Positions 43,858 to 55,939 of a DNA stretch of 64,000 nt are shown piece by piece; position 1 is the first letter of the stretch, and each line of letters starts with the position of its first letter. This DNA is from Adiantum capillus-veneris (Eukaryota > Streptophyta > Polypodiopsida > Polypodiales > Pteridaceae): positions 87,768,381 to 87,832,380 of the forward strand of contig CM043957.1 of the NCBI GenBank assembly GCA_014529385.2, given 5' to 3'. The position numbers were made by a program, and so were the translations under genes. The notes below the pieces were generated by a model, which was given only the letters and a program-made list of their open reading frames with translations, did not search any database and was not told where the DNA came from.

Positions 43858-45372
43858 TTAAAGAGTGACATCAGCAGGATCGCCAGCATCATGTAGACTC
43901 AACTTCAAACCTGTTTCCATGGGAGTGGCAATAGGTTTGCAATCCTCAAGTCCAAACTTACATAGCAATGTCTCTATGTAACTTTTCTGACACAAGGCAA
44001 TACCACCATCACACTGCTTAAACTGTATACCCAAATAATGATGCAACAGCCCCAAATCTTTCATCTTGAAAGTAGCATTCAAATCAGCCTTAAATTCAGC
44101 AATATGTCTCTCATTTGGTCCAGTGATCAGCAAATCATCAACATAAAGAACCACAATGAGAAGTACATCACCCTCACGCTTTACATACAATGTGATTTCT
44201 GTTGGACTGTTACGAAAGCCTCGTTTAACCAAATGAGTGTCAGCTTTCTCATACCAAGCACGAGGAGATTGCTTCAACCCATACAAATCCTTCTTACATC
44301 TGCACACTTTGTCCTCTTGTCCTTTTATGACAAAACCGCGAGGCTGCGTTACATAAACTTCCTCAAATATGTCACCATTCAAGAAAGCAGTAACAATGTC
44401 CGATTGATGTACATCCCAACCAAAATGAGCTGCCAATGCACATAGAAAATGTAAAGTAGTCATACGACAAGTGGGAGCAAAAGTCTCTTCATAATCTATG
44501 TCTTTTTGCTGTGCATAACCCTTTGCAACAAGTCGAGCCTTATGGCGATCGATCTCACCATCCGGCTTGCGTTTCAACTTGCAAACCCACTTCGTACCAG
44601 TGGCCTTTTTGCCAGGAGGCAAATCACATAAAGTCCATGTGTCATTTTCTATAAGTACATCATATTCTGATTGCATGGCAGCCATCCAATTTTCTGAATT
44701 CTGTGCTTCATCAAAAGATAGAGGCTCCTCAACATCATGTAAGCTAGACACAACCAAAGCATAACAATCTGATGCATAAGATGCATGAAGAGAGCCTGAA
44801 CGAGTACGACTAGACAAAGGTGCATCCAATTTACTGTCACGCAAAGTGTGCACCAGCCATTTTGGCATACCTCTAGCCTGCTCATTTTCAGCCCTTTCCT
44901 CATCAAGTACATCATGTACATCTGCATCAGTAATAGGCTGATCTAAAACATTTTCAGAAACCCCCATAGGCTGTACATTTGCCTCATTGGAACTTACATT
45001 CGTATTTCCACCACTGAAAAGAGGCAACAAAGTGTCATAAATTTCCTGTGAGCTTACATTACTGTCTCTAGTACATGACAGCAAGGACTGAACAGAATCT
45101 TCCACAAACACTACATCCCGAGAAACCAGAATACGTTTTGTTTGCGGATGATACAACCTGTAACCTTTGCTTTGAGCACTATAACCAACAAAAATACATT
45201 TGACAGCCTTATCATCCAATTTTCTGCGCTGCACTTGTGGCACCAAAGCATATGCCAAACAGCCAAAAACACGCATGTGCTCAATAGAAGGCTTTCTATC
45301 ATGCCATGCTTCATATGGAGTAATAGACTGCAAAGCTTTCGTAGGACACCTGTTAAGACATAAGTGGCACAC
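43858..45372 (-). pseudogene. Integrase end and reverse transcriptase of copia copy 1
   Basis: The frame at 45372-43858 continues after the deletion with NRCPTKALQSITPYEAWHD, then KLDDKAVKCIFVGYS, RT blocks WVCKLKRKPDGEIDRHKARLVA, SDIVTAFLNGDIFEEVYVTQ and VVLYVDDLLITG (YVDD intact, about residue 412), and LKMKDLGLLHHYLG-type sequence. A stop at 43858-43860 ends it, and the same frame continues into RNase H. Confidence 0.9.
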
Positions 45373-47057
45373 ATGATGGCCTCAAGCCAAAAAGAATGCG
45401 GCAAAGCTTTGACCATACATCGTGCCATTTCCGTCAGTGACCTATTTTTCCTCTCAGCAACACCATTTTGTTGAGGTGTATAAGGCACTATACATTTGTG
45501 TTTTATCCCACGACTAGCCAGAAATGCATTAAATTCATGAGACATATACTCCCCCCCTCGATCGGAACGGAGGGTACCCATAGTACATTTCGAGACATTT
45601 TCAGCCATAGCCAGAAATTGTTTGAAGCACATAAAAACTTCGGACTTCGCTTTAAGCGGAAATACCCATGCATGCCTGGAGTAATCATCAATGAAAGTCA
45701 CGAAGTACAGGTAATTTCCCAAGGACGGAGTTTGCATGGGCCCGCAAACATCACTATGCACAAGCTGCAACCTGCATGTGGCCCGAACTGAACCATCCTT
45801 TGGAAATTTAGAACGCTGCATCTTACCCAAAATACAACCTTCACAAACATGTTTGACAGGTGCTTCAAGAGGCGGCAAAGAAGCAACCATATCAGATTTC
45901 TGCAAACGCAGCAAACTGGCAAAATTCAGATGACCAAAACGTGCATGCCAAAGTTTTGCATCTGAAATAGCCCTTGAATCTGCAACAACATTTGCAAAAT
46001 TTTGTCCACACTTGTCATACAAAGTGAGCTTATACATCCCACGGCACAAAAGCCCAGATGCAACAATTTCATCACCAAAACTGAGATCATGAACTGTACA
46101 TCTGTCATCCTGAAATTTGACTACAAGTCCAAGTCTAGCAAGTGCGGATACAGACAAGAGATTCTTCTTGATCCCAGGTACATAAAGTGCATCAACAAGT
46201 GTGAAGGAACTGCCATTAGCAGCAGTGAGCACAATCTTTCCAACTCCCTGAACTGGATAAGAGGCGTTGTTGGCACAAGTGACTGAATTCCCATGAGGGA
46301 CAGACTCGAGAGAGGTAAACAATTCACGATGTGAGGTAATGTGCTTTGTAGCACCACTGTCGAAATACCACACATGTGAATCTGCAGCAACTGACAAGCA
46401 TGCATCATGGACAACAGGATTGTAAGTGCACTCTACGCTAAAAGCCCATTCTGCATCGACATCAGTATTACAGTCTCCTTTTACAGAAGACTCAACAATG
46501 GCTGCATTTGTAGTGGAACCAACATTTGCACTGGAACCACCCTCTTTCTTCTTAGCCTCTTTGGCCTTCAACTTAGGACACGACTTGATCAAGTGATCAT
46601 TGGCTTTACAATAATGGCAACGCATCTTCTTTTTGCCCTTATCACCAAAATTGCCAGACGAAGTGTTGCCAGCAGAAACATTAGGAACAATATTTTTGCC
46701 ACTCGCAGCAGAACCATAAGAAGTGGCTGCAGTGCTGTTACCACCCTTTCTTTGAGAAGTAATAAAAGCCTGTTCAACTACACGCTGCCTAGTCCTGTTT
46801 TTTCTGGAAAGTGACTCTTGCAACAGCAATGTGCATAATGCATCAAACTTGACAACTTCAGGATTTCCTTGGGTCATAAGTCTCCAAGTACTAGCAAAAG
46901 TCTGGTAAGAATCTGGTAAGGCATCAAGAACAGTCTGCACTAGGGAACTGTCTGAAATGACTTCACCTGCAGAAATGAGTTGCTCATTGATATCCTTGAC
47001 ACTAGCAAGGAAAGTGTCCATATCATCTTCCTCATGCATAATCTTCGACATAAACAT
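45356..47057 (-). pseudogene. gag tail, protease and integrase of copia copy 1
   Basis: One frame covers gag from its second half (MDTFLASVKDINEQL), the zinc knuckle CHYCKANDHLIKSC (about residue 147-160), the protease active site WYFDSGATKHIT (about residue 233), the integrase zinc finger HARFGHLN and CEGCILGK, and the core with HSDVCGP (Asp, about 432), LRSDRGGEY (Asp, about 497) and NGVAERKNR (Glu, about 533). A one-base deletion in an A run near 45356 shifts the frame; the rest of the integrase is in the following feature. All catalytic residues are present, so the lesion is recent-looking. Confidence 0.9.
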
Positions 47058-48141
47058 AAACTTCTCAAAAAGAATTAACTATCCCAAGTCTCAGTCCTAA
47101 GGCCTCAACCACCTTCGAAGGTGGAGAGAGCTAGCGGGGAATGAGGGTATGGAAGAGAAAGAAGAATCATCCATAAGAGAAAGAAATAGTTCCTCACTTA
47201 TCATCACTCTTCTTGCTTAGCATAGCATAATAGCATAGTAATGAAGATGAAGAAGATGGCAAGCTTAAGCATTGAAGCATGGCTCTTGGTTGCATTTGCA
47301 TTCCATAGCCAAGAGTGTTAGTGTATGCTCTCCACTTCTCAACAAGCTTGGAGAAGGAGATGGAGCTCTTGCACTTTGCAATCCACACAATAAGAGAACG
47401 TGTATGTGTGTGTGTGGGAGAGTATACCCTCCCTCTCATGCTTAGTGCGCACCTCTCTCTCTCTCTCTCTAGTAATATTTAATTATATCATTTCGGACAT
47501 GTATCCTTTTTTTTCTCTTTGAGAGAAAGAACTTAATTATTTATTTTTATGCATCTAAATTCTCATTGGATCCCTTTAAAGCCTATCCAATAGGATTCAA
47601 GCACATCATGAGAGCCTATGTCTTTTATGCTTCTTAAGTCATTTGGTTTGACTTGAACACTTCAAGCACTTAGTCAATCAAGAATCAAAACCATTTATGC
47701 CCCTTGAGAGTTTATCTTTGAATTGAACAGTTCAAGAACCTTAGTCATTTTAAGCATAAAAATAAACCTCAAGCTTTGGGCAAGGTTCCCACAAACACTT
47801 TAAGCACTTTAGTTAGCAAGCCGACAAACACCTCATGCTTGGGTAGGGTTCCCACCTCAAGGTCAGTCCTAGCTTGCCTAAGGTCAAAGGACTTTTTAAC
47901 ACTAACTTTTGGAGGTCTTTAATGAAGCTAACCCTAAGGTCTTTAAGCTCCATTAGGTAGCATTTCTCTTTAACATACCATCTCTCATGTGGACCCCTTT
48001 GACCTTGCCCCCGCGGTGTTGAGACAGATCCATAAGCACATGTCTATATTCTAACCCTTGTTCCCGTTTATTCTCCCACATTAAATGATCAGTTTAATAT
48101 GAGAAAATCATTTGGGTTGGTTAGATATTGGATTTTATGCA

Positions 48142-48498
48142 ATTATCTCTCTCTTAAAATCATAGTCGTCCTCGACTATGAGGTAGAAGAGACAAAGTTT
48201 TAGTCATTAGTCTACATTTCTTAGCGGGTAGAGGATCCCTTTTCACCCTGCAACATCATTCTAGAATAAATGACTAGTCAATTTGGTGCTTAGGAGACGT
48301 AGCTGCCGCAAGCATGTCTGCTCTTTAGTCCATATCATACTCCCAAAGTAGAGTAACAAATTCTACTTGGTGTTTGAGTGACATAGTCATCACAAACATG
48401 ATCTTAAGCATGCATACTATTTAAATTTGTGCACAAAAGAGGATTAGTTTTATAAAACAAAAACATTGTTCATTTAAAAAGCATTACATTTGCTTACT
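48142..48498 (-). other. 3' untranslated part of the chromovirus
   Basis: No frame. It contains the purine tract next to the 3' LTR. Confidence 0.6.
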
Positions 48499-49119
48499 CT
48501 AGTGCAACTTTGTAAGCATTGAGAAGGTTCCTACTATCCTTAAGTTGTATTCCTTGGAGATTCCTTGCATCCATCTAGCATCTTCAAAAGGATAAATTTT
48601 GAACTTAATAAGATACCCTCGGATAATCTTACCATGCCGTAGTACCTTGTCTTCATGCCGAAGGATAGCTTCGCGTTGTAGCACCTCTTCTTGGTCTTCG
48701 ATTTCTGGAGGGTCTTCAATAATTGGTTCTCTTGGTGGCTCTCCTTTGTAGGGCTTAAATTGGCTCACATGAAAAGCATTGTGTATGAGCAAATGGTTGG
48801 GCAACTTGAGTTGATAAGCCATGTCATTGATTGGCTTCAAGATTTGAAAAGGACCATAGTATTTTTTTGCTAATTTAGCATAATACTTTTGATGGCCCGT
48901 AGGATTTTTGCTCGTCGTTTGCCTCAATCGAGCCTTGAGAAACCTAAGTAAGACCCAATCATTTTCTTTGAACGTTAAGGCCCTTCTGTGCTTGTCAGTA
49001 ATAGATTTTTGCCTTTGTTGAGAGATGGATATAGCCTCCTTAACCTTTTGAAAAAATTCTTGTAGGTCATGGCTATACTCATCAGCAACGAAGATCTTCC
49101 CATGTACTTTAAGTAGCAA
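48499..49119 (-). pseudogene. Integrase C-terminus with chromodomain
   Basis: FKENDWVLLRFLKARLRQ and KYYGPFQILKPINDMAYQLKLP belong to the integrase C-terminus; LRHEDKVLRHGKIIRGYLIKF followed by EDARWM is a chromodomain (aromatic cage partly replaced: YLIKF for YLVKW). It would direct insertion to heterochromatin marks. The frame is open for 206 codons. Confidence 0.75.
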
Positions 49120-49230
49120 GGGACTTTTAGGTCTTACCTCTATGATACCAAAAGGTGCTTTTCATGTAGTAGTATGGACAATATTATTGTACGCATACTC
49201 TACAAGGGGTAAGTACTTCTCCCAATGCGA

Positions 49231-49956
49231 TCATTGATCCACTTCTGTAACATAAGTCTTTAGTAGATTGAGTATCGTAAGATTGGCTATCTCACTTTGG
49301 CCATCTGTTTGTGGGTAGTAGGCCGAAGAGAAATTCAATCTTGTACCTAGATTTTCAAAGAGACCTTTCCAGAAATTATTGGTCATTCTAGGATCTCTAT
49401 TTGACAGGATGGATGTTGGTAATCCATGGTGTTTGAAAATCTGAGATATGAAGATGGTTGCCATTTGGTGTGTCTTAATAGTCTTTTTGATAGGAATAAA
49501 GTGTGCTTGCTTGCTAAACCTATTGACTATTGTCCCTATTCCCGTATTCCCATGGATAGACCTGGGTAATCCAAATATAAAATTCATGGATATACTCTCC
49601 CATGGTGAATTAGGGATTGGCAATGGCTGGAGTAATCCAAGTTTCTTCCCTCTATCATACTTAGTCTTTTGGCATACCACACATTTTGCAACATACTCTT
49701 GTATGTCCACTTTCATGGTAGGCTAATAGAAGTACGTCTCTACTCCTTGAAGAGTAGGTTGAATACCTCTATGCCCCGCATAAGGAGGAGCATGGGATTC
49801 ATACAGGACTTTCTTATGAAGGAAGTGGGTAACACATAGCCTATTGCCATGGAGAAGATAAATATCCTGCAAGGTGAATGGTTCCTCTTTCTTCCCCAAA
49901 GCAAGGGCTGCCATTACATCTTTAAAGTCATGGTCAGTAGCATACTCATCTATCAT
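49231..49956 (-). pseudogene. Integrase zinc finger and core of the chromovirus
   Basis: SHAPPYAGHRG (HH of the zinc finger) lies at about 49795; a stop at 49723-49725 precedes KCVVCQKTK (CC). In the core the first catalytic position reads SMNFIFGLP, where D-M-D-F is usual, so the first catalytic Asp is Asn; the second, SNRDPRMT, keeps Asp, and the Glu block TDGQSEIAN keeps Glu. The integrase would insert the cDNA. Inactivated by both stop and substitution. Confidence 0.8.
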
Positions 49957-50698
49957 AGAAGATGATCATTGTGAGTTGCTACTATAGACACCGCATTGAC
50001 TTTTGGTCGTCGTGAAAGTGCATCGGCCACTTGATTGTGCTTACTAGCAATGTGAGCAATATGAAAATAAAATTGTGAAAGAAACTTTGCCCACCTCATT
50101 TGTTTGTCGAAAAGCTTGTTTTGCGTCACGAAGTACTTGAGACTTTCGTGGTCTATTCGTAAAATGAATGGAGTCCCAATAAATAGTGCTTCCATGTGTC
50201 TAGGGTATGTAGAATAAGTAAAAGCTCTTTCTCATAAATGCCCAAGACCCGTTCATCCGTATTGAGCCTTCGGCTCTCATATGCTATGGCATTCTCTTCT
50301 TGAAGCAAGACTGCTCCAAGGCAATCACCACAAGCATCATATTGGACCTCAAATGGCTTGTCAAAAGCATTTTTCTCCTTAGCAGTCCATGCATACTTAG
50401 CGTTCTTCTTTGTTAAGTCATGTAATGGTCCTGCTATTTGAGAAAATTTTGTTATGAAGTGTCTATAGTATGCACACATACCAATAAAGCTTCTTAGCTC
50501 ATGTAGATTCCTTGGATTAGGCCATGCTTTTATTACCTCTAACTTTGATGGATCCATACGGATACCATCTTGAGAAATAATATGACTTAAGTATTGAATC
50601 TCTTGAAGGAAAAAATCGCTTTTCTTTTGGTTGAGAAAAAGCTTGTTCTCCCTCAATGCTTGAAAAATCACTTGGAGATGTTGCTTGTGTTCCTCCAA
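49953..50698 (-). pseudogene. RT connection and RNase H of the chromovirus
   Basis: HKQHLQVIFQALRENKLFLN starts just after the TAG; FIGMCAYYRHFITKF follows, then FEVQYDACGDCLGAVLLQEE (RNase H Asp) and LRIDHESLKYFVTQ. A frame change near 50180 moves the last part to the 50195-49953 frame. A stop at about 50153 ends the first part. Confidence 0.8.
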
Positions 50699-50707
50699 GG
50701 ACTTGGA

Positions 50708-51106
50708 CTAGATGATGATATCATCAAAGAACACTCCAGTGAACTTGCGACAGGGTCTAAATACTTTGTCCATCAAACGATTGAAGGTGGCTGGTGCATT
50801 GGTCAAGCCAAAAGGCATGACTAGATATTCATAAAGACCAAACGTTGTACGAAACGCGGTCTTTAGGATATCTTCATCTACTATCCTTATTTGATGATAG
50901 CCACTTTTAAGGTCAATCCTATTGAAGTAGGTAGAGCCATGTAGCTTATCAAATAGATCTTCTACCCAAGGCAAGGGAAATCTGTTTTTGATAGTGATAT
51001 GGTTTAGTGCTCGATAATCCACACATGTACCATCTTTCTTTTGCACTAAAAGGACTGGAGAACAAAAGGGAGAGAATCTAGGCCTCACCATCCCTTTGTC
51101 AACCAA
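50708..51106 (-). pseudogene. Reverse transcriptase of the chromovirus
   Basis: The motifs are intact in order: [53 protein letters not shown] and VFFDDIII, where FFDD replaces the usual FVDD. A TAG follows four codons after DD (50705-50707) and the same frame resumes in the next segment. LKSGYHQI is the chromovirus form of motif A. Confidence 0.85.
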
Positions 51107-51218
51107 TTCTTTGTACTTGCCTCATGATCTCCTCTTGTTGAGCTTGGGAAACTCGATAAGGAGGCTTGTTAGGCGGTGAGCTTCCTGGTAGGAACTCAAT
51201 TCAATGGTCATCATCCCC

Positions 51219-52109
51219 TCATTTTGGAGGTAAATCCATAGGGATATGATCAATGAAAACATCTTGGAATCCATTTAGAAAAGTAGACAAGTCTAACTCT
51301 TCTTGATTCCTACCATTTTCATTTGATAAATCATTAGCATCATTAGTGGATTCTTTGGCAAAAATCATGTACGCAGAAATCGAGCTTTTCATAGACTTAT
51401 CAAAAGCTGGTGAATTCACAAGTGGTATAGTATGACTAGACTGATTAGCATCTATATACATGTTCTTTCCCTTGTAGGTGAAGTAGATTCTCCTTTCAGG
51501 GAACTTCATGCTGACAGCCATGTGATCAAACCATGGCGTCCCTAGGATAGCATCCTCATGTTGGAGAGGAGAGATAAAAAAGTCTTCTTTGTTGACATAG
51601 CTTTGGACATGAAGCCTTAACTTTCAAATCAAGGGAGTAACGAAGGCTTGCTGTCCCTTGAAAATTGTGTCAGCTGTTACAATATCTCCCGTCTCAAAAG
51701 CTTGAATGCCTAACTTGGTGGCCAACTCCGTTGATATGAAGTTGTGAGTAGAGCCAAGGTCAAACAAGATGAAGGCATCATGCTCCCTTACCTTTCCCCA
51801 AGCATAGGAGAGAGATGATCCTTTGTAATGAGCATCCTCTTTTGGAGCTTCGATGGTGGAAGCCCTAGGAGTCTCATTGCGAGCATTTTTCTTAGGGCAA
51901 GAACGATAGCCATGTCCTTGCTCCCCACACTTAAAACACATATGGTCCGTGCGAAAAGCTTCAAGCTCTTCACGAGGGAGTTTGTTTTTACCTTTGTAAA
52001 TTCCCTTCTCCTTTGACCTATTGCTGTTGTTGTTGTTGTAGTAAGTGCCTTGGGAAGAATTTTGGGCATTGGTTTTCTCCTTTGCATCATTTTTTTCTTT
52101 GTTTTCCAT
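51219..52109 (-). pseudogene. Zinc knuckle and protease of the chromovirus
   Basis: CFKCGEQGHGYRSC (C-x2-C-x4-H-x4-C, about 51900-51945) is followed by AFILFDLGSTHNFIS near 51735-51780. The usual protease active site is D-S-G-S; here it is D-L-G-S, so the residue after the catalytic Asp is changed. After a stop at 51624-51626 the frame at 51521-51219 ends in PMDLPPK, near the RT start. The protease would cleave gag-pol. Confidence 0.75.
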
Positions 52110-52133
52110 GGGTTTGACATTCTGTCTTGCCTC

Positions 52134-53170
52134 TTATTGGCGGGAAGCAACCATCGTGTGGTGGATTACTTCGGTGATAGAACCAAGCCTTTGGGAGTTG
52201 ACATACTCGGCCATTTCTTCAGGTAATCCTGCAAAAAATTGTTGCTTTTTCTTGGTAAAGTCTATCTTTTGGAAGACAATAGCCTTGAGATGTAAATCCC
52301 AAAACTTGTCTACATATTTGTGAATAGACTCATGTGAGAGAAGCTTCAAATTGCACCATTCGGTAAGTACTTTGTCCTTTGCATCGCTTGCAAGGAATTG
52401 CTTCGTGATGGAAACTTGTAGCGTTTTCCATGTTGGGGCTTCATCGTTGCCATGAAGGCTAGCCCACCATTGATGAGCCGATTTCTGGAAGTGCATAGCT
52501 ACATGGCATAGCTTGGAGGACTCCGTGAAGCCCTCGTTTCCAAAGGCCGCATCAAAGTGCTAGATGAAGGCCAATACTTTGTTGGTGGCACCAAAGATGC
52601 CATCATAGGTGAGAAAAGAGATACTCTTTCCTTCCTCTTTGAACTTCTTGAGCTTTTCTAATCTTCGCCATGTCCTTCCCTCTTGTATTCTCTAGGAGAA
52701 TAGCCATAGCTTTCGTTGGGAGAGGAGGAAGGTGAAGAAGAAGGAGAAGAGAGTGACCTCTTTCTTGACCTTTTCTTCCTTTGTTTCCTCTCTTTCCTTT
52801 CGGAGTGACAAGGAGAAGTAATGTGTGTTGACCGTTTCCTCATGGGAGGAGTTGGCGATCGTCTAGACCGCCGTCTTCGTGAAGCCACATCTTCAGAGGA
52901 ACTAAGGGATTCATTACTTTCTTGTTCTTTGGATTCCTCCTCTTGTATGGGAGAGAGTCTTCTTTTGGGGGTCTCATCAAGAGGCCTCCTAAGCTCTCTC
53001 TCCTCAGAGAGAGGAAGGAAAATGCCATAAGCACGAAGTTGTTGAGTAACTTCGGCTTGCAAAGCAGGGTTGCCCATAGTTTGATACAACCTAGTACCAA
53101 GATAATTGATAAACATGGGGGCATCATCATTAGCACCTTCATTTGCAAAATCAAAGTTATCAATGTTCAT
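52134..53170 (-). pseudogene. gag: gag of the chromovirus
   Basis: The first frame (53170-52658) is an acidic then Arg/Ser-rich leader (RRRRSRRSPTPPMRKRS) typical of chromovirus gag N-termini; the second (52496-52134) holds the capsid motif HQWWASLHG and QRLGSITEVIHHTMVASRQ. A frame change occurs between 52658 and 52500, with a stop. Gag packages the RNA. The second frame joins directly to the zinc-knuckle frame at 52109 after a stop at 52134-52136. Confidence 0.8.
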
Positions 53171-53598
53171 TCTACTCTATTGGTTATTGTCACCTATGCT
53201 TATTATACTTATGTGTTCACTTAGTGTATTCTTTGGCAATTCAAAACCTTAGTTTCTACTCCTCTTCGCCTTTGAAAATAAGCACTTAAGTATCTACAGC
53301 CACGGCTCGAATTGGTTAATTATAGAGAGTAGTGGGGTGGATCTAACATAGCAAAATTGCCGAGGGATAGCTCCTTTCGGACTTCTTATGGCTCAATAAT
53401 GGTAAAGCCATAGGAAAGTCTAAAAAGACCTCATTATTAAGACCAAAGCTCCTGAGGTGTACACCATATCCCACATAGTGGACTCAACAAAATCGATAAT
53501 AGATCACAGTCCCACTTACCCTAATATAATTAACAAAATCAACCATTAATAGGCTACTTAAGAACCTCTCTTCTTAAGTAAGAAAAGAGAAACCAAAA

Positions 53599-53610
53599 GC
53601 TCTGATACTA
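53599..53610 (-). other. Primer binding site, initiator Met tRNA type
   Basis: The minus strand reads TAGTATCAGAGC one base after the LTR end; the standard plant site is TGGTATCAGAGC, so there is one mismatch. Confidence 0.8.
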
Positions 53611-53611
53611 A

Positions 53612-55048
53612 TGTAATGGAAATGGCCTATGAACTTTGAGAATAGCGGAATTAAGAGAATTAGGGTGAGCATTTTTGTGAGATTACTTTGAGAACATAGA
53701 GGATGAACTTAATTGATGGTAGCAACATAAACATAGTACTTAATTAATTTGGCATGAACAATACTTTTGCTAGAGAGAGAGTATTAGAGAACATGACAAT
53801 AGTTGAGGACTGGATTTACTTGGAGCCGGTCCCCCCTCCAAAAGACATTTGTATTATAGATTCTCCCATGAAAAGAGACTTGATACAATACAATCTTCGT
53901 GTATAACATCATTGTGATGCAATGAAGATGAAAAGTTTCATGCATCACAAGCATAACACAAAATTTTCAAAAAGCATTAACTGTCCCAAGCCTCAATCCC
54001 AAGGCCTCAAACACCTTCAAAGGCGGAGAGAGCTAGCGGGGAATGAGGGTAGGGAAGAGGAAGAAGAATCATCCATAGGAGAAAGAAATAGTTCCTCACT
54101 TATCATCACTCTTCTTGCTTAGCATAGTAATGAAGATGAAGAAGATGGCAAGCTTAAGCATTGAAGCATGGCTCTTGGTTGGATTTGCATTCCATAGCCA
54201 AGAGTGTTGGTGTATGCTCTCCACTTCTCAACAAGCTTGGAGAAGGACATGGAGCTCTTGCACTTTGTACTCCACACAAGAAGAGAATGTGTGTATGTGT
54301 GTGGGAGAGTATACCCCCCTCTCATGCTTGGTCCACCTCTCTCTCTCTCTCTCTCTTCCCTAGTAATATTTAATTATATCATTTGGGACACGTGTCCTCT
54401 TTTTCCTCTTTGAGAGAAAGAACTTAATTATTTATTTTTCTGCATCTAAATTCTCATTGGACCCCTTTAAAGCCTGTCTAATAGGATTCAAGCACATCAT
54501 GAGGGCCACATGTGGAGAATTTTGCCATGTGTCTTTTATGCTTCTTAAGTCATTTGGTTTGAATTGAACACTTCAAGCACTTAGTCAATCAAGCATGGAA
54601 ACCGTTTATGCCCTTGAGAGTTTATCTTTGAATTGAACACTTCAAGAACCTTAGTCATTTTAAACATAAAAATCACCTCAAGATTTGGGCAAGGTTCCCA
54701 CAAACACTTTAAGCACTTTGGTTAGCAAGCCGACAAGCACCTCATGCTTGGGTAGGGTTCCCACCTCAAGGCCAGCCCTAGCTTGCCTAAGGTCAAAGGA
54801 CTTTTTAACACTTACTTTTGGAGGTCTTCAATGAAGCTAACCGTAAGGTCTTTAAGCTCCATTAGGTAGCATTGCTCTTTAATACACCATCTCTCATTTG
54901 GACCCCTTTAACTTTGGCCCCGTGTTGAGACAGATCCATAAGCACATGTTTATATTCTAACCCTTGTTCCCGTTTACTCTCCCACATTAAATGACCAGTT
55001 TAATATGAGAAAATCTTTTGGGTTGGTTAGTTATTAGATTTTATGACA
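53612..55048 (-). repeat. 5' LTR of the chromovirus (1437 bp)
   Basis: In plus coordinates it begins TGTAATGG and ends TGACA, so on the minus strand it is TGTCA...ACA. It matches 42537-42886 joined to about 47058-48141. The LTR holds (GT)n and (CT)n stretches, such as 54292-54302. A second use of the same DNA as a short open frame (54119-54325) is a shadow. Confidence 0.9.
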
Positions 55049-55053
55049 TATTC

Positions 55054-55905
55054 TTTATAGAGTATTGATTAATAGAAGAAGAAGAAGAGAAATGAGGCAT
55101 TTTGGAAGTCGAGGAAGTTTGCAATGATAGAAGGTGTCCTACTTCAAGACATGACTGAAGACGAGGCTTTAGAAAAATGGTAGAAGAAGATGAACACATT
55201 TTCCTTCCTTTTCTCTGTCTTAAGGCATGGTTTATATTTGATAGTTAGCAGAGCTTTGTTCCCACTAGATAGAACTTAAGAAACTTTAGGGCTACATGTT
55301 TTACAAACTAAGAGACACATTGGTGGCATTCCATTCAAGAAAATCACTCAAGGCGAGTCCTCCATCTTCGAAGAATTGAGGTGGCTCCAGGCATCTACCC
55401 CATATCATGCACTTTCTCTCTATCGCCTCTGTAATATATGGCTTCCTTTCTCTCTAAAATACAACACCCATGTTGTTAGACCTGTTAGAATGGAGGGTGT
55501 AGTCCATAGATGTGAAAGACCTTCATAGTTAGAGACTGTCGGATAATACAGAGAACCTTGCAAAGAAAAACATGGAAGTATCCAAGATGACAAAAAAGCT
55601 TGGCACTACGCAACATTTATGTAATATAGGGCTCTTTTTTGTATCAAAGAAGTTTACAAATGATTCTTTCAATAGTTTTACTATAAAAATAGTAACTAAA
55701 AATTCCTTTCAAGATTCGGGTACAATTTCTTGAGCTTATGTAGGTTTGTCCTCCTTCTTCCCTGTGCATGAGATTGTGCATATCGTATGATCGACGAGAG
55801 AGTGGAGTTACATGAAAATCGCATGCAAATTGATTGCAAGTCCCATGAGTAGGTGTGAGAGAAGAAGAAGCAGAATTTGTAGGTAACAATGAGTGAGTGA
55901 GTGAA

Positions 55906-55939
<34 letters not shown>

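Larger units (their letters stand above)
42887..47057 (-). mobile_element. Ty1/copia retrotransposon, copy 1, nested in the chromovirus 3' LTR; 5' truncated
   Basis: On the minus strand it runs from mid-gag (about 47057) through protease, integrase, RT and RNase H to a full 3' LTR (43113-42887, 227 bp). The LTR begins TGTTACC and ends CCAACA, and a G7 purine tract lies just before it (43123-43114). The 5' LTR and the first half of gag are absent: gypsy LTR sequence resumes right after 47057. A relative with its 5' end lies at 56474-59440. Confidence 0.9.
42537..48141 (-). repeat. 3' LTR of the chromovirus, interrupted by copia
   Basis: The two pieces, 42537-42886 (350 bp) and about 47058-48141 (1084 bp), add up to about 1434 bp, close to the 1437 bp of the 5' LTR, and match its ends and order. 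The inner edge lies next to a purine tract on the minus strand (AAGAGAGAGATAAT, about 48142-48155), the likely polypurine tract. Confidence 0.9.
42532..55053 (-). mobile_element. Complete chromovirus (Ty3/gypsy) with nested copia, including target duplication
   Basis: On the minus strand: 5' LTR 55048-53612, primer site 53610-53599, gag, protease, RT, RNase H, integrase with chromodomain (ending 48499), a purine tract and a 3' LTR (48141 to 42537) that is split by a copia element (42887 to about 47057). Without the copia the element is about 8.35 kb. Both LTRs start TGTAATGG on the plus strand at 53612 and 42537. Flanks read TATTT (42532-42536) and TATTC (55049-55053), a 5-bp target duplication with one change. 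Many frameshifts make it inactive. Confidence 0.9.

Noticed and set aside
54119-54325. Frame matching 47194-47439
   Set aside because: The similarity is real but arises because both lie in the two LTRs of the chromovirus; not a gene.
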